A stretch of DNA of 7,113 nt, from contig JAQBUJ010000152.1 of assembly GCA_027623845.1 (NCBI GenBank), positions 1 to 7,113 on the forward strand. The letters are read 5' to 3'. Each line of letters begins with the position of its first letter. Position 1 is the first letter of the stretch. A program made the translations under genes and the position numbers. The DNA comes from Pseudomonadota bacterium. Its GTDB lineage: Bacteria > Pseudomonadota > Alphaproteobacteria > Thalassobaculales > Thalassobaculaceae. Under the pieces are notes generated by a model that searched no databases, was not told the origin of the DNA, and saw nothing but the letters and a program-made list of their open reading frames with translations. This document shows positions 1 to 5,259 of the stretch, one piece after another.

Positions 1-38
1 AACCGTGCCGGCTCGCCAAGCGATGGTTGTCTCTCGAA

Positions 39-52
39 CCGGCACATGCCGG
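39..52. repeat. Perfect 6-bp palindrome (CCGGCA-CA-TGCCGG)
   Basis: CCGGCA at 39-44 and TGCCGG at 47-52 are perfect reverse complements separated by two bases. An outer AACC (37-40, overlapping the arm) and GGTT (54-57) hint at a longer imperfect pairing. A further CCGGCAC (39-45)/GTGCCGG (5-11) pairing is also possible. It is followed by TTAAAA rather than a T-run. It could be an operator or a weak terminator of an upstream gene; the sequence does not decide. Confidence 0.35.
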
Positions 53-167
53 GGGTTAAAATCAGATCGGTAAAGAAACCCTGAATATACGGAACCGCGC
101 CGGGCGGTAGCCAGTGCGATTTGGCCATATCGATTCTGCGGGGGCTTTTCGGTGGCTTTGCCCGGAC

Positions 168-191
168 GATTGACGCGGCGATTGACGCGGC
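168..191 (+). repeat. Two tandem copies of a 12-bp unit
   Basis: The unit GATTGACGCGGC occurs at 168-179 and again, identically, at 180-191, with the first four bases of a third copy at 192-195. Read in the frame of the downstream gene it would encode repeated Ile-Asp-Ala-Ala. Because the unit is a multiple of three, it would keep frame if translated. It lies upstream of the start favoured for the first gene, so it may be non-coding. Confidence 0.6.
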
Positions 192-243
192 GATTTTGAT
201 CGGTGTCGCAGACCCGGTGACAAGCACGGCGACCGGTGGCATC

Positions 244-636
244 ATGCTTGCCATGGATAGGAACTTCACGGCCCGTGGCCATCATGACATGGGCGGTCTC
301 GACGCTGGCGAGATCGACCGGGACGAGCACGATTACGCGCTCTGGGAAAAGCGTGTCGACGCGATGATGATGCTGTTGACCAACAAGCTGCAGATCATGA
401 CCGTCGACCAATTACGCAAGGGTATCGAGGGATTGCCGCCCGATGCCTATGAGCGGATGAGCTATTACGAACGTTGGATCGCGTCGGTCGCCAACACCCT
501 GTTGGATGCCGGGGTCATTTCCGCCGATGAACTCGGCGCCAGAATGGCGGCGATCGAGGCGCGGGGCTTGGGCGCCGCCGGGAGTGAGAGCGAGAGTAAG
601 AGTGGCAGTGAGCTGAACCAGGGGGAGGCGGGCTGA
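244..636 (+). CDS. Nitrile hydratase-family beta subunit, N-terminal half (split beta, ScnB-like)
   Basis: The protein is about 130 aa and corresponds to only the N-terminal helical half of a nitrile hydratase beta subunit. The family hallmark H-D-M-G-G lies near the N-terminus. It is followed by a D-R-D-E-H-D-Y-A-L-W-E-K-R-V block and a Y-E-R-M-S-Y-Y-E-R-W-I segment, then helices ending in G-V-I-S-A-D-E-L. In this family the half wraps around the alpha subunit and helps form the active-site channel. The C-terminus is a low-complexity Ser/Glu/Lys/Gly tail where an ordinary beta subunit would continue. Start choice: ATG 244 has a weak GGTGG upstream (235-239) and places H-D-M-G-G near the usual N-terminal position. 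ATG 253, GTG 217 and TTG 121 are in-frame alternatives, the last adding about 41 residues that do not look like the family. The stop overlaps the next start (TGATG). Confidence 0.82.
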   Translation: MLAMDRNFTARGHHDMGGLDAGEIDRDEHDYALWEKRVDAMMMLLTNKLQIMTVDQLRKGIEGLPPDAYERMSYYERWIASVANTLLDAGVISADELGARMAAIEARGLGAAGSESESKSGSELNQGEAG

Positions 637-944
637 TGGCGCGTTTTTCCGTTGGTGAGAAGGTTCGGGTCCGCGCGGCCTTTCCGCCGACGCCGCCGAC
701 CCATGTGCGCACGCCCTATTACATTCGCGGCTGTGTCGGAACCGTCGAGAGGGTCTGCGGCGCATTCGGTAACCCCGAGGAATTGGCGTTTGGCCGTCGC
801 TATGGTTCGAAACCGATCCTGTATCGCATTCGGTTCCACCAAACCGACGTCTGGGACGGTTATCAGGGCGGCGCCGAAGATCGCATCGAGATCGAAATCT
901 ATGAGTTTTGGCTGGAGCCTGTCGAACAGGAGCGCGCGGCATGA
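636..944 (+). CDS. Nitrile hydratase-family beta subunit, C-terminal SH3-like half (ScnA-like)
   Basis: This 102-residue protein matches the C-terminal beta-barrel (SH3-like) domain of nitrile hydratase beta subunits. It begins F-S-V-G-E-K-V-R-V-R, has the T-H-V-R-T-P-Y-Y-I-R-G-x-V-G-T-V block, and ends with Y-R-I-R-F, a W-D-G region and a final E-F-W-L-E-P. In the known enzymes the arginine of the Y-x-R-G motif region contacts the oxidised cysteine ligands of the alpha subunit; that this arginine does so here is inferred. The start is certain: a strong GGGGGAGG ribosome binding site at 621-628 precedes ATG 636, which overlaps the previous stop. The ATGA at 941-944 couples it to the alpha gene. 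A complete beta subunit would be one chain of about 200 or more residues, so together with the preceding gene this is a split beta. It could equally be annotated as a thiocyanate hydrolase alpha-like subunit. Confidence 0.85.
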   Translation: MARFSVGEKVRVRAAFPPTPPTHVRTPYYIRGCVGTVERVCGAFGNPEELAFGRRYGSKPILYRIRFHQTDVWDGYQGGAEDRIEIEIYEFWLEPVEQERAA

Positions 945-1669
945 GCAGCACATCGGGTCCGAATGAGCCACACGGGCATGAGCATGGCCACGACCATGAT
1001 CATCATCACGACCACGACCACATGCATCCCTATGATCCAAACCATCAGCACCCGAACCGACCGGACCAGGACGACTCGCTGACCTATTACAAGGTCATGG
1101 AATCGGCGGTGCGCGAATTGCTGATTGAGAAAGGACTAATCACCGCTGAGCAGGTGCATCGTCAGATTGAGGCGATGGATGAGCGGACCCCGGCCAATGG
1201 CGCGCGAATCGTCGCCCGCGCCTGGGTCGACCCGGCGTTCAAGCAGCGGTTACTCGACAGCCCGAAGCAGGCGATCGCCGAGATCGGCCACGATATTGGC
1301 CCAATGCATCTGATCGTGCTGGAAAATACGCCTGAGGTGCACAACGTCGTCGTCTGTACGTTGTGTTCCTGTTACCCGCGCTGGATCTTGGGGATACCGC
1401 CGGATTGGTACAAGAGCCGCGCCTACCGTTCCCGGGTGGTGCGTGAACCGCGAACGGTTTTACGCGAATTCGGTACCGAAATCAGCGCGGCTCGCGAGGT
1501 TCGGGTGCATGATTCAACCGCTGATATGCGCTATATGGTGCTGCCGATGCGGCCTGCGGGAACCGATGGATTGAGCGAGGAGGCGTTGGTTTCTCTGGTT
1601 GGTCGCGACGCCATGGTCGGCGTGGTGGAGGCCGGGACAGGCGGGGAAGGATCGTTGGCGGCGGAATAA
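941..1669 (+). CDS. nthA: Nitrile hydratase-family alpha subunit, cobalt-type, with His-rich N-terminus
   Basis: This 242-aa metal-binding subunit belongs to the nitrile hydratase / thiocyanate hydrolase family, whose members hydrate nitriles to amides or hydrolyse thiocyanate in the cytoplasm. The metal site is C139-T-L-C142-S-C144. Threonine between the first two cysteines is the pattern of cobalt enzymes, whereas iron enzymes usually have serine. In the family the second and third cysteines are oxidised to sulfinic and sulfenic acid. The motif is followed by a G-I-P-P-D-W-Y-K-S block and the R-x-V-x-x-P-R-x-V-L-x-E-F-G segment typical of the family. Residues 11-37 contain 13 histidines alternating with Asp/Glu/Gly, which is not part of the ordinary subunit. 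Start: ATG 941 has AGGAG at 928-932 and overlaps the previous stop; an earlier in-frame ATG at 908 lacks this context. Substrate cannot be decided from sequence. No activator gene follows; the next gene is rpsB. Confidence 0.9.
   Translation: MSSTSGPNEPHGHEHGHDHDHHHDHDHMHPYDPNHQHPNRPDQDDSLTYYKVMESAVRELLIEKGLITAEQVHRQIEAMDERTPANGARIVARAWVDPAFKQRLLDSPKQAIAEIGHDIGPMHLIVLENTPEVHNVVVCTLCSCYPRWILGIPPDWYKSRAYRSRVVREPRTVLREFGTEISAAREVRVHDSTADMRYMVLPMRPAGTDGLSEEALVSLVGRDAMVGVVEAGTGGEGSLAAE
971..1051 (+). other. His/Asp-rich metal-binding segment in the alpha subunit
   Basis: These bases encode residues 11-37 of the alpha subunit. They contain 13 histidines, mostly alternating with Asp, Glu or Gly, then a Pro/Asn/Asp-rich linker leading to the normal alpha domain at about residue 46. 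Such stretches bind Co, Ni or Zn in metallochaperones and transporters. The fused beta-alpha nitrile hydratase of the choanoflagellate Monosiga brevicollis is known to carry a His-rich linker between its beta and alpha parts; the segment here lies at the equivalent junction, but in separate genes. A metal-delivery role is inferred. Confidence 0.85.
1355..1372 (+). other. Metal-site motif C-T-L-C-S-C of the alpha subunit
   Basis: TGT ACG TTG TGT TCC TGT encodes the claw-setting motif that binds the low-spin Co(III) or Fe(III) through three cysteines and two backbone amides. All three cysteines and the serine are present, so the catalytic site looks intact. Threonine at the second position points to cobalt. 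Confidence 0.9.
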
Positions 1670-1683
1670 AGCCAACTCTGCTC

Positions 1684-1712
1684 TTGCATTCAAGCGGGTC
1701 CGGCAGTATCTA
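1684..1712 (+). promoter_or_regulatory. Candidate sigma-70-type promoter for rpsB
   Basis: TTGCAT at 1684-1689 and TATCTA at 1707-1712 are separated by 17 bp. Each hexamer matches the E. coli consensus at only three positions, including the important TTG of the -35 box. Transcription would begin near 1719, giving an rpsB leader of about 115 nt, long enough for feedback control. Support is spacing and position only. Confidence 0.4.
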
Positions 1713-1718
1713 CCGCCC

Positions 1719-1834
1719 CGTAAATCACGCACACGAGCATGCGCTGACGTCCAGAGCCTTGGATGCCCGCGCTCCGGTGCCCAACGCAGGTGCGAAGGGC
1801 GGCGCTCGTGGAGGCATAACCGGAGAAGTAAAGA
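1719..1834 (+). promoter_or_regulatory. Putative structured leader of rpsB
   Basis: This GC-rich untranslated stretch can fold into a hairpin at 1765-1800. GCCC (1765-1768) pairs with GGGC (1797-1800) and, after a small internal loop, CGC (1770-1772) pairs with GCG (1792-1794). In E. coli, S2 represses its own operon through the rpsB leader, so a similar role is possible here. I did not recognise a named S2-binding fold, so this is inference from position and length. Confidence 0.25.
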
Positions 1835-2722
1835 ATGTCTGTTGCGATGTCGTTCACCATGCGCCAGCTGCTTGAGGCCGGTGTCCATTTCGGCCACCAC
1901 ACCCGTCGCTGGAACCCAAAGATGAGCCCGTATATTTACGGGGAACGCAATAACACCCACATCATTGATCTACGCCAGTCGGTGCCGCTGTTGCATCGGG
2001 CGCTGAATGCCGTGCGCGAGGTTACCGCTTCCGGTGGCCGCGTGTTGATGGTCGGCACCAAGCGCCAAGCGGCAGAGAACATCGCCGATACGGCCCGCAA
2101 GACCGGCCAGTATTTCGTCAATCACCGTTGGCTCGGCGGCATGCTGACCAACTGGAAGACGATTTCCAACTCGATCAAGCGGTTGAAGGATCTGGACGAG
2201 CAACTGGGCGGCGAGACCCAGGGGCTGACCAAAAAGGAATTGCTGAACCTGACGCGCGAACGCGACAAGCTTGAGCGGGCGCTGGGCGGCATCAAGGAGA
2301 TGGGCGGGCTGCCTGACATCCTGTTCGTCATCGACACCAACAAAGAGCAGTTGGCGATCCAGGAAGCGAACAAGCTGGGCATACCCGTCGTTGCTGTCCT
2401 TGATAGTAATAGCAACCCCGACGGCATCGAGTATCCGGTTCCCGGAAACGACGATGCGATGCGGGCGATCGCGCTTTATTGCGATCTGATCGGCAATGCG
2501 GTGCTGACCGGTCTGCAGGCCGAGATGGTCGCCACGGGCACCGATATCGGTGCATCGGTCGAGGTGCCGATCGAGCCGGCGCTGGAAATTGTCGAGCCGG
2601 CAGCACCCAGTGAAGCCGTTGCCGCCCCTGTCGAGGCTGTCGCCGCGCCTGCCGAAGCAACTCCGGCCGAAGCTGTCGCTCCGGTTGTGGACGATAAGGC
2701 CAGCGAGAGCACGCCGGCCTGA
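1835..2722 (+). CDS. rpsB: 30S ribosomal protein S2
   Basis: S2 sits at the head-body junction of the small ribosomal subunit and is needed for S1 binding and translation initiation. The 295-aa product shows the family signatures: F-T-M-R-Q-L-L-E-A-G-V-H-F-G-H near the N-terminus, W-N-P-K-M at 26-30, H-R-W-L-G-G-M-L-T-N-W-K-T-I at about 97-110, and a Y-P-V-P-G-N-D-D-A block at 200-208. From about residue 250 a tail rich in Ala, Pro, Glu and Val extends the protein beyond the 241 aa of E. coli S2; such tails are common in alphaproteobacteria. ATG 1835 is preferred over ATG 1847 because GGAGAA at 1822-1827 is correctly spaced for the former. The segment D190-S-N-S-N departs slightly from the more usual D-T-N-S-D. 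It is followed by tsf, as in most bacteria. Confidence 0.98.
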   Translation: MSVAMSFTMRQLLEAGVHFGHHTRRWNPKMSPYIYGERNNTHIIDLRQSVPLLHRALNAVREVTASGGRVLMVGTKRQAAENIADTARKTGQYFVNHRWLGGMLTNWKTISNSIKRLKDLDEQLGGETQGLTKKELLNLTRERDKLERALGGIKEMGGLPDILFVIDTNKEQLAIQEANKLGIPVVAVLDSNSNPDGIEYPVPGNDDAMRAIALYCDLIGNAVLTGLQAEMVATGTDIGASVEVPIEPALEIVEPAAPSEAVAAPVEAVAAPAEATPAEAVAPVVDDKASESTPA

Positions 2723-2780
2723 ATTGGGCCGCCGGGCTGAAACCCGCAGGGGTTGACGGTCGGATGACGTGACTAAATTG

Positions 2781-2813
2781 GGCGGCGGCTGGATCAAGCC
2801 GCCGCCGCTTTAT
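2781..2813 (+). terminator. Terminator-like or attenuator hairpin between rpsB and tsf
   Basis: GGCGGCGGCT (2781-2790) and AGCCGCCGCC (2797-2806) form a perfect 10-bp stem with a 6-base loop, followed by GCTTTAT. The stem is very strong but the T-tract is short, so partial termination (attenuation) between S2 and EF-Ts is more likely than a full stop. Attenuation here would set a lower tsf to rpsB ratio. Tsf has no clear promoter of its own downstream of the hairpin, which fits read-through. Confidence 0.65.
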
Positions 2814-2818
2814 AGGAA

Positions 2819-2850
2819 GAACCGAGCCTTGACCTCGGTTCGTGGAACCG
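2819..2850 (+). repeat. Pair of mutually exclusive hairpins
   Basis: GAACCGAG (2819-2826) pairs perfectly with CTCGGTTC (2834-2841) around a 7-base loop. The shared segment CGGTTC (2836-2841) can instead pair with GAACCG (2845-2850) around a 3-base loop. Only one can form at a time, the arrangement expected of an RNA switch or of a processing site. Function is inferred. Confidence 0.5.
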
Positions 2851-2851
2851 C

Positions 2852-2885
2852 CGCGCCGGACTTGCCGAGATGACGTGCCGGCGCG
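2852..2885 (+). repeat. Inverted repeat just upstream of the tsf ribosome binding site
   Basis: CGCGCCGG (2852-2859) and CCGGCGCG (2878-2885) are perfect 8-bp reverse complements with an 18-base spacer. The stem ends 12 bases before the GAGGG at 2898-2902 that serves as the tsf ribosome binding site. It could limit translation, protect a processed mRNA 5' end, or be a second attenuator followed by the A-rich 2889-2896 stretch. Confidence 0.45.
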
Positions 2886-2907
2886 CTGAGAAAAAACGAG
2901 GGATACA

Positions 2908-3834
2908 ATGGCTGCTGTTACAGCTCAGATGGTGAAGGCCCTGCGCGAGAAGACCGGCGCGGGCATGATGGACTGCAAGAAAGCGCTTGGCGAAACCGAG
3001 GGTGATATCGAGGCAGCGGTAGACTGGCTACGCAAGAAAGGCCTTTCCGCCGCCGCCAAGAAAGCCGGCCGGGTTGCTGCCGAGGGCGTGGTGGCCGTGG
3101 TGACCTCGGGCGGTTCAGGCGCGATGGTTGAAGTTAACTCCGAAACCGATTTCGTTGCCCGCAATGAAGAATTTCAGAGCTTTGCGGCGAGTCTCGCCTC
3201 CATGGCGCTGGAAACCGGGAACGACCTGGACGCGATGAAAGCCAAGCCTTACCCGGGCAGCGATCGCACGGTCGATGAGCAGCTGATCCATAACATCGCC
3301 ACCATTGGCGAGAACATGTCGGTGCGCCGTGCGATCCGCCTAAATGTCGAGGGCGGCGTCGTGGTGCCTTACATGCATAACGCTGTTGTGCCGGGTATCG
3401 GCAAGATCGGCGTGCTGGTGGCGCTTAAGTCCAGCGCCGATGCGGCTGTCCTTGAGGGGCTCGGCAAGCAATTGGCGATGCATGTCGCCGCCACCGCGCC
3501 GCAGAGCATGAGCGTTGACGATCTCGACCCGGTGACGGTCGAGCGCGAGAAGACCATCCTGACCGATCAGGCCAAGGCGTCGGGCCGTCCCGACAACATC
3601 ATCGAAAAGATGGTCGAGGGCCGTTTGCGCAAGTTCTATCAGGAAGTCGTCCTGCTGGAGCAGACCTTCGTGGTCGATAACGAGACCAAGGTCGCCACGG
3701 TCATCGAGAACGCGGCCACGCAGGCCGGCACACCGATCGAGTTGGTTGGTTTTGAGCGCTTCACCCTTGGTGAGGGTATCGAGCGCGAGGAAAAGGATTT
3801 CGCCGCCGAGGTCGCGGCGCAGCTTGGGAATTGA
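2908..3834 (+). CDS. tsf: Translation elongation factor Ts
   Basis: EF-Ts regenerates EF-Tu-GTP by displacing GDP from EF-Tu. The 308-aa protein has the N-terminal UBA-like domain (residues 1 to about 55) with L-R-E-K-T-G-A-G-M-M-D-C-K-K-A-L and W-L-R-K-K-G. The core follows, with T80-D-F-V83, the motif that contacts EF-Tu, and then A-R-N-E-E-F. The later domain contains H-V-A-A-T-A-P and the K-F-Y-Q-E-V-V-L-L-E-Q-T-F-V block at about 238-251. ATG 2908 follows GAGGG at 2898-2902. The length is slightly above the 283 aa of E. coli, as is normal for alphaproteobacteria. It lies 185 nt after rpsB, and its expression is likely shaped by the hairpins in that gap. Confidence 0.98.
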   Translation: MAAVTAQMVKALREKTGAGMMDCKKALGETEGDIEAAVDWLRKKGLSAAAKKAGRVAAEGVVAVVTSGGSGAMVEVNSETDFVARNEEFQSFAASLASMALETGNDLDAMKAKPYPGSDRTVDEQLIHNIATIGENMSVRRAIRLNVEGGVVVPYMHNAVVPGIGKIGVLVALKSSADAAVLEGLGKQLAMHVAATAPQSMSVDDLDPVTVEREKTILTDQAKASGRPDNIIEKMVEGRLRKFYQEVVLLEQTFVVDNETKVATVIENAATQAGTPIELVGFERFTLGEGIEREEKDFAAEVAAQLGN

Positions 3835-3860
3835 TCGACCGGGCCATTCAATAATATCAT
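3831..3860 (+). promoter_or_regulatory. Candidate promoter for the pyrH-frr-uppS-cdsA group
   Basis: TTGATC (3831-3836) and TATCAT (3855-3860) are 18 bp apart. The -10 box matches consensus at five of six positions and the -35 box at four. The -35 box overlaps the tsf stop codon. Transcription would start near 3867, leaving the AGAGGAG ribosome binding site of pyrH intact on a short leader. Confidence 0.4.
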
Positions 3861-3884
3861 CGGAGCCAAAATAGAGGAGTCGGC

Positions 3885-4706
3885 GTGACGGAAGAGAACC
3901 AAACCGACCCGATGAATGCCGGCCCCCCGAGCGCTGGCCCCCCGAGCGCTGGCCCCGGGGCTCCGGATCCTTGGCGTCCCGACCCGGGCTATCGGCGGGT
4001 CCTGCTGAAAATTTCCGGCGAAGCGCTGATGGGCGAGCAGGGATTCGGATTGGATCCCGAAGTGGTCGCCCGGGTCGCCGATGAAATCGCGGCGGTCGTC
4101 GCGTCTGGCGTCGAGGTTTGTGTTGTTATCGGCGGCGGCAACATCTTTCGCGGCGTGTCGGTCGCGGCTGGCGGTATGGAACGCGCCACGGCGGACTATA
4201 TGGGAATGCTGGCCACGGTGATGAACGCCCTGGCCATGCAAAGCGCGCTCGAGGGCCTGGGAATTCAGACCCGGGTGCAGTCGGCACTGCCGATCTCGGC
4301 GGTTTGCGAGCCCTATATTCGCCGTCGCGCCGTCCGGCACATGGAAAAGAAGCGGGTGGTGATTTTTGCCGCCGGCACCGGCAATCCCTTCTTCACGACC
4401 GATACGGCAGCGGCTTTGCGGGCCACCGAGATGGGCTGTGACGCCTTGTTGAAGGCGACTAAGGTCGATGGGGTCTATGACGCAGATCCGGCGGTGGTTC
4501 CCAACGCCCTGCGTTTCGATCGTTTGAGCTACATGGATGTTCTCTCGCGGGACCTTAAGGTCATGGATGCATCGGCGATCTCGTTGGCGCGCGAGAATGG
4601 CATTCCGATTTTGGTGTTTTCGATACACAATGCCGGCGCTTTCGCAGACGTCATTCGCGGAGGCGGTCGATTTACGATCATCACCGAAGAGGCGTCGGAT
4701 GGCTGA
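3885..4706 (+). CDS. pyrH: UMP kinase (uridylate kinase)
   Basis: PyrH phosphorylates UMP to UDP with ATP, an essential step of pyrimidine synthesis in the cytoplasm. The 273-aa product contains the amino-acid-kinase fold motifs: V-L-L-K-I-S-G-E-A-L-M-G at 39-50, V-I-G-G-G-N-I-F-R-G at 81-90, D-Y-M-G-M-L-A-T-V-M-N-A-L at 104-116, G-T-G-N-P-F-F-T-T-D at 164-173 and K-A-T-K-V-D-G-V-Y-D-A-D-P at 190-202. It starts with GTG at 3885 behind AGAGGAG (3873-3879). ATG 3912 is in frame but lacks a site, and the core begins only at about residue 37. The extension (E. coli PyrH is 241 aa) is Pro/Gly/Ser-rich and contains a 5-residue tandem repeat. The 3' end overlaps frr by 8 nt. Confidence 0.97.
   Translation: MTEENQTDPMNAGPPSAGPPSAGPGAPDPWRPDPGYRRVLLKISGEALMGEQGFGLDPEVVARVADEIAAVVASGVEVCVVIGGGNIFRGVSVAAGGMERATADYMGMLATVMNALAMQSALEGLGIQTRVQSALPISAVCEPYIRRRAVRHMEKKRVVIFAAGTGNPFFTTDTAAALRATEMGCDALLKATKVDGVYDADPAVVPNALRFDRLSYMDVLSRDLKVMDASAISLARENGIPILVFSIHNAGAFADVIRGGGRFTIITEEASDG
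3921..3956 (+). repeat. 15-bp tandem repeat in the pyrH N-terminal region
   Basis: GGCCCCCCGAGCGCT occurs at 3921-3935 and again without change at 3936-3950, with GGCCCC of a third copy at 3951-3956. It encodes repeated Gly-Pro-Pro-Ser-Ala in the non-core N-terminal extension. A 10-bp palindrome (GCCCCGGGGC, 3952-3961) directly follows. Copy-number change by slippage would keep the reading frame. Confidence 0.85.
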
Positions 4707-5256
4707 CCCGGACTTAGATGACATAGAGCGTAGGATGGACGGCGCGATTGTCGTGCTGCACAAGGAATTCATGGGATTGCGGACCGGGCGCGCCTCGACT
4801 CAACTTTTGGAGTCGATCATGGTGGACGCCTACGGCGCGTCGATGCCGATCAACCAAGTCGCCACGATCAGCATCCCGGAGCCCAGGATGTTGGCGGTCC
4901 AGGTCTGGGACAAGGACAACGCCAAGGCCACCGAAAAGGCGATCCGGGAATCTGATCTCGGTCTAAACCCTCAGGTCGATGGCCAGTTGTTGCGCATTCC
5001 CCTTCCCGACCTCAGCGAGGATCGGCGCAGGGAACTCTCCAAGGTCGCGGCGAAATATGCCGAAGGCGCCCGCATTGCGGTGCGCAATGTGCGCCGTGAT
5101 GGCATGGATTCGTTGAAGAAGATGGAGAAGGACAGCGAAATCAGTCAGGACGATCGCCATCTCTACGAAGAAGAAATTCAATCCCTGACCGATGCGCATG
5201 TCGGCAAGATCGACGAGGCGTTCAGCGCCAAAGAATCGGAGATCATGCAAGTCTGA
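4699..5256 (+). CDS. frr: Ribosome recycling factor
   Basis: RRF works with EF-G to split post-termination ribosomes. The 185-aa length is exactly that of the typical family member. Visible signatures are the D-x-x-x-R-M-D-G-A start, L-R-T-G-R-A-S-T-Q-L-L-E, the V-W-D-K-D-N block, and the C-terminal triple-helix elements D-R-R-R-E-L-S-K, R-N-V-R-R-D-G-M and the acidic D-S-E-I-S-Q-D-D segment. ATG 4699 is chosen because it gives the standard length and has GAAGAGG at 4686-4692; the open frame further upstream lies in pyrH. The start is inside the pyrH coding sequence, so translation is probably coupled to pyrH, with which it is commonly co-transcribed. Confidence 0.97.
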   Translation: MADPDLDDIERRMDGAIVVLHKEFMGLRTGRASTQLLESIMVDAYGASMPINQVATISIPEPRMLAVQVWDKDNAKATEKAIRESDLGLNPQVDGQLLRIPLPDLSEDRRRELSKVAAKYAEGARIAVRNVRRDGMDSLKKMEKDSEISQDDRHLYEEEIQSLTDAHVGKIDEAFSAKESEIMQV

Positions 5257-5259
5257 TAC

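Larger units (their letters stand above)
1..243. other. Upstream region without an assignable gene
   Basis: No gene can be assigned here with confidence. In the third frame a short stretch is open from the window edge to a TAA at 57-59 and could be the last residues of an upstream gene, but it is too short to identify. The frame of the first nitrile hydratase-like gene is open from 85 onward and has a TTG at 121 and a GTG at 217, so a longer N-terminus for that gene is possible. The stretch also contains a palindrome at 39-52 and a 12-bp tandem repeat at 168-191. I found no convincing -35/-10 pair with correct spacing, so the promoter of the downstream operon is either atypical or outside the window. 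Confidence 0.4.

Noticed and set aside
908..940. Earlier in-frame ATG for the alpha subunit at 908
   Set aside because: It lies deep inside betaC without a ribosome binding site, while ATG 941 has AGGAG at proper spacing and the ATGA overlap.
412..1040. Overlapping antisense open frames opposite the nitrile hydratase-like genes
   Set aside because: The + strand genes have clear family motifs and ribosome binding sites; the antisense products are low-complexity.
971..1051. His-rich codons as a simple-sequence repeat or CRISPR-like array
   Set aside because: CAC/CAT codons are mixed and alternate with GAC/GAT/GGC, and there are no regular spacers; the pattern is protein-level. No CRISPR array, tRNA, rRNA or insertion sequence was seen anywhere in the window.
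2753..2779. Possible tsf promoter TTGACG / TAAATT
   Set aside because: The spacing is only 15 bp, and it lies upstream of the strong terminator-like hairpin, so it is a weak candidate for driving tsf.
1970..2797. Antisense open frame opposite rpsB
   Set aside because: It is the mirror of the rpsB codon pattern, matches no family I recognise, and starts inside the rpsB-tsf hairpin region.
2829..2834. TTGACC as a -35 box for tsf
   Set aside because: No -10-like hexamer lies 16-18 bp downstream; the bases are part of a hairpin loop.
3639..4772. Long antisense open frame (377 codons) opposite tsf and pyrH
   Set aside because: It overlaps two well-supported essential genes, has Arg/His/Gln-rich composition typical of GC-rich shadows, and no recognisable motif.
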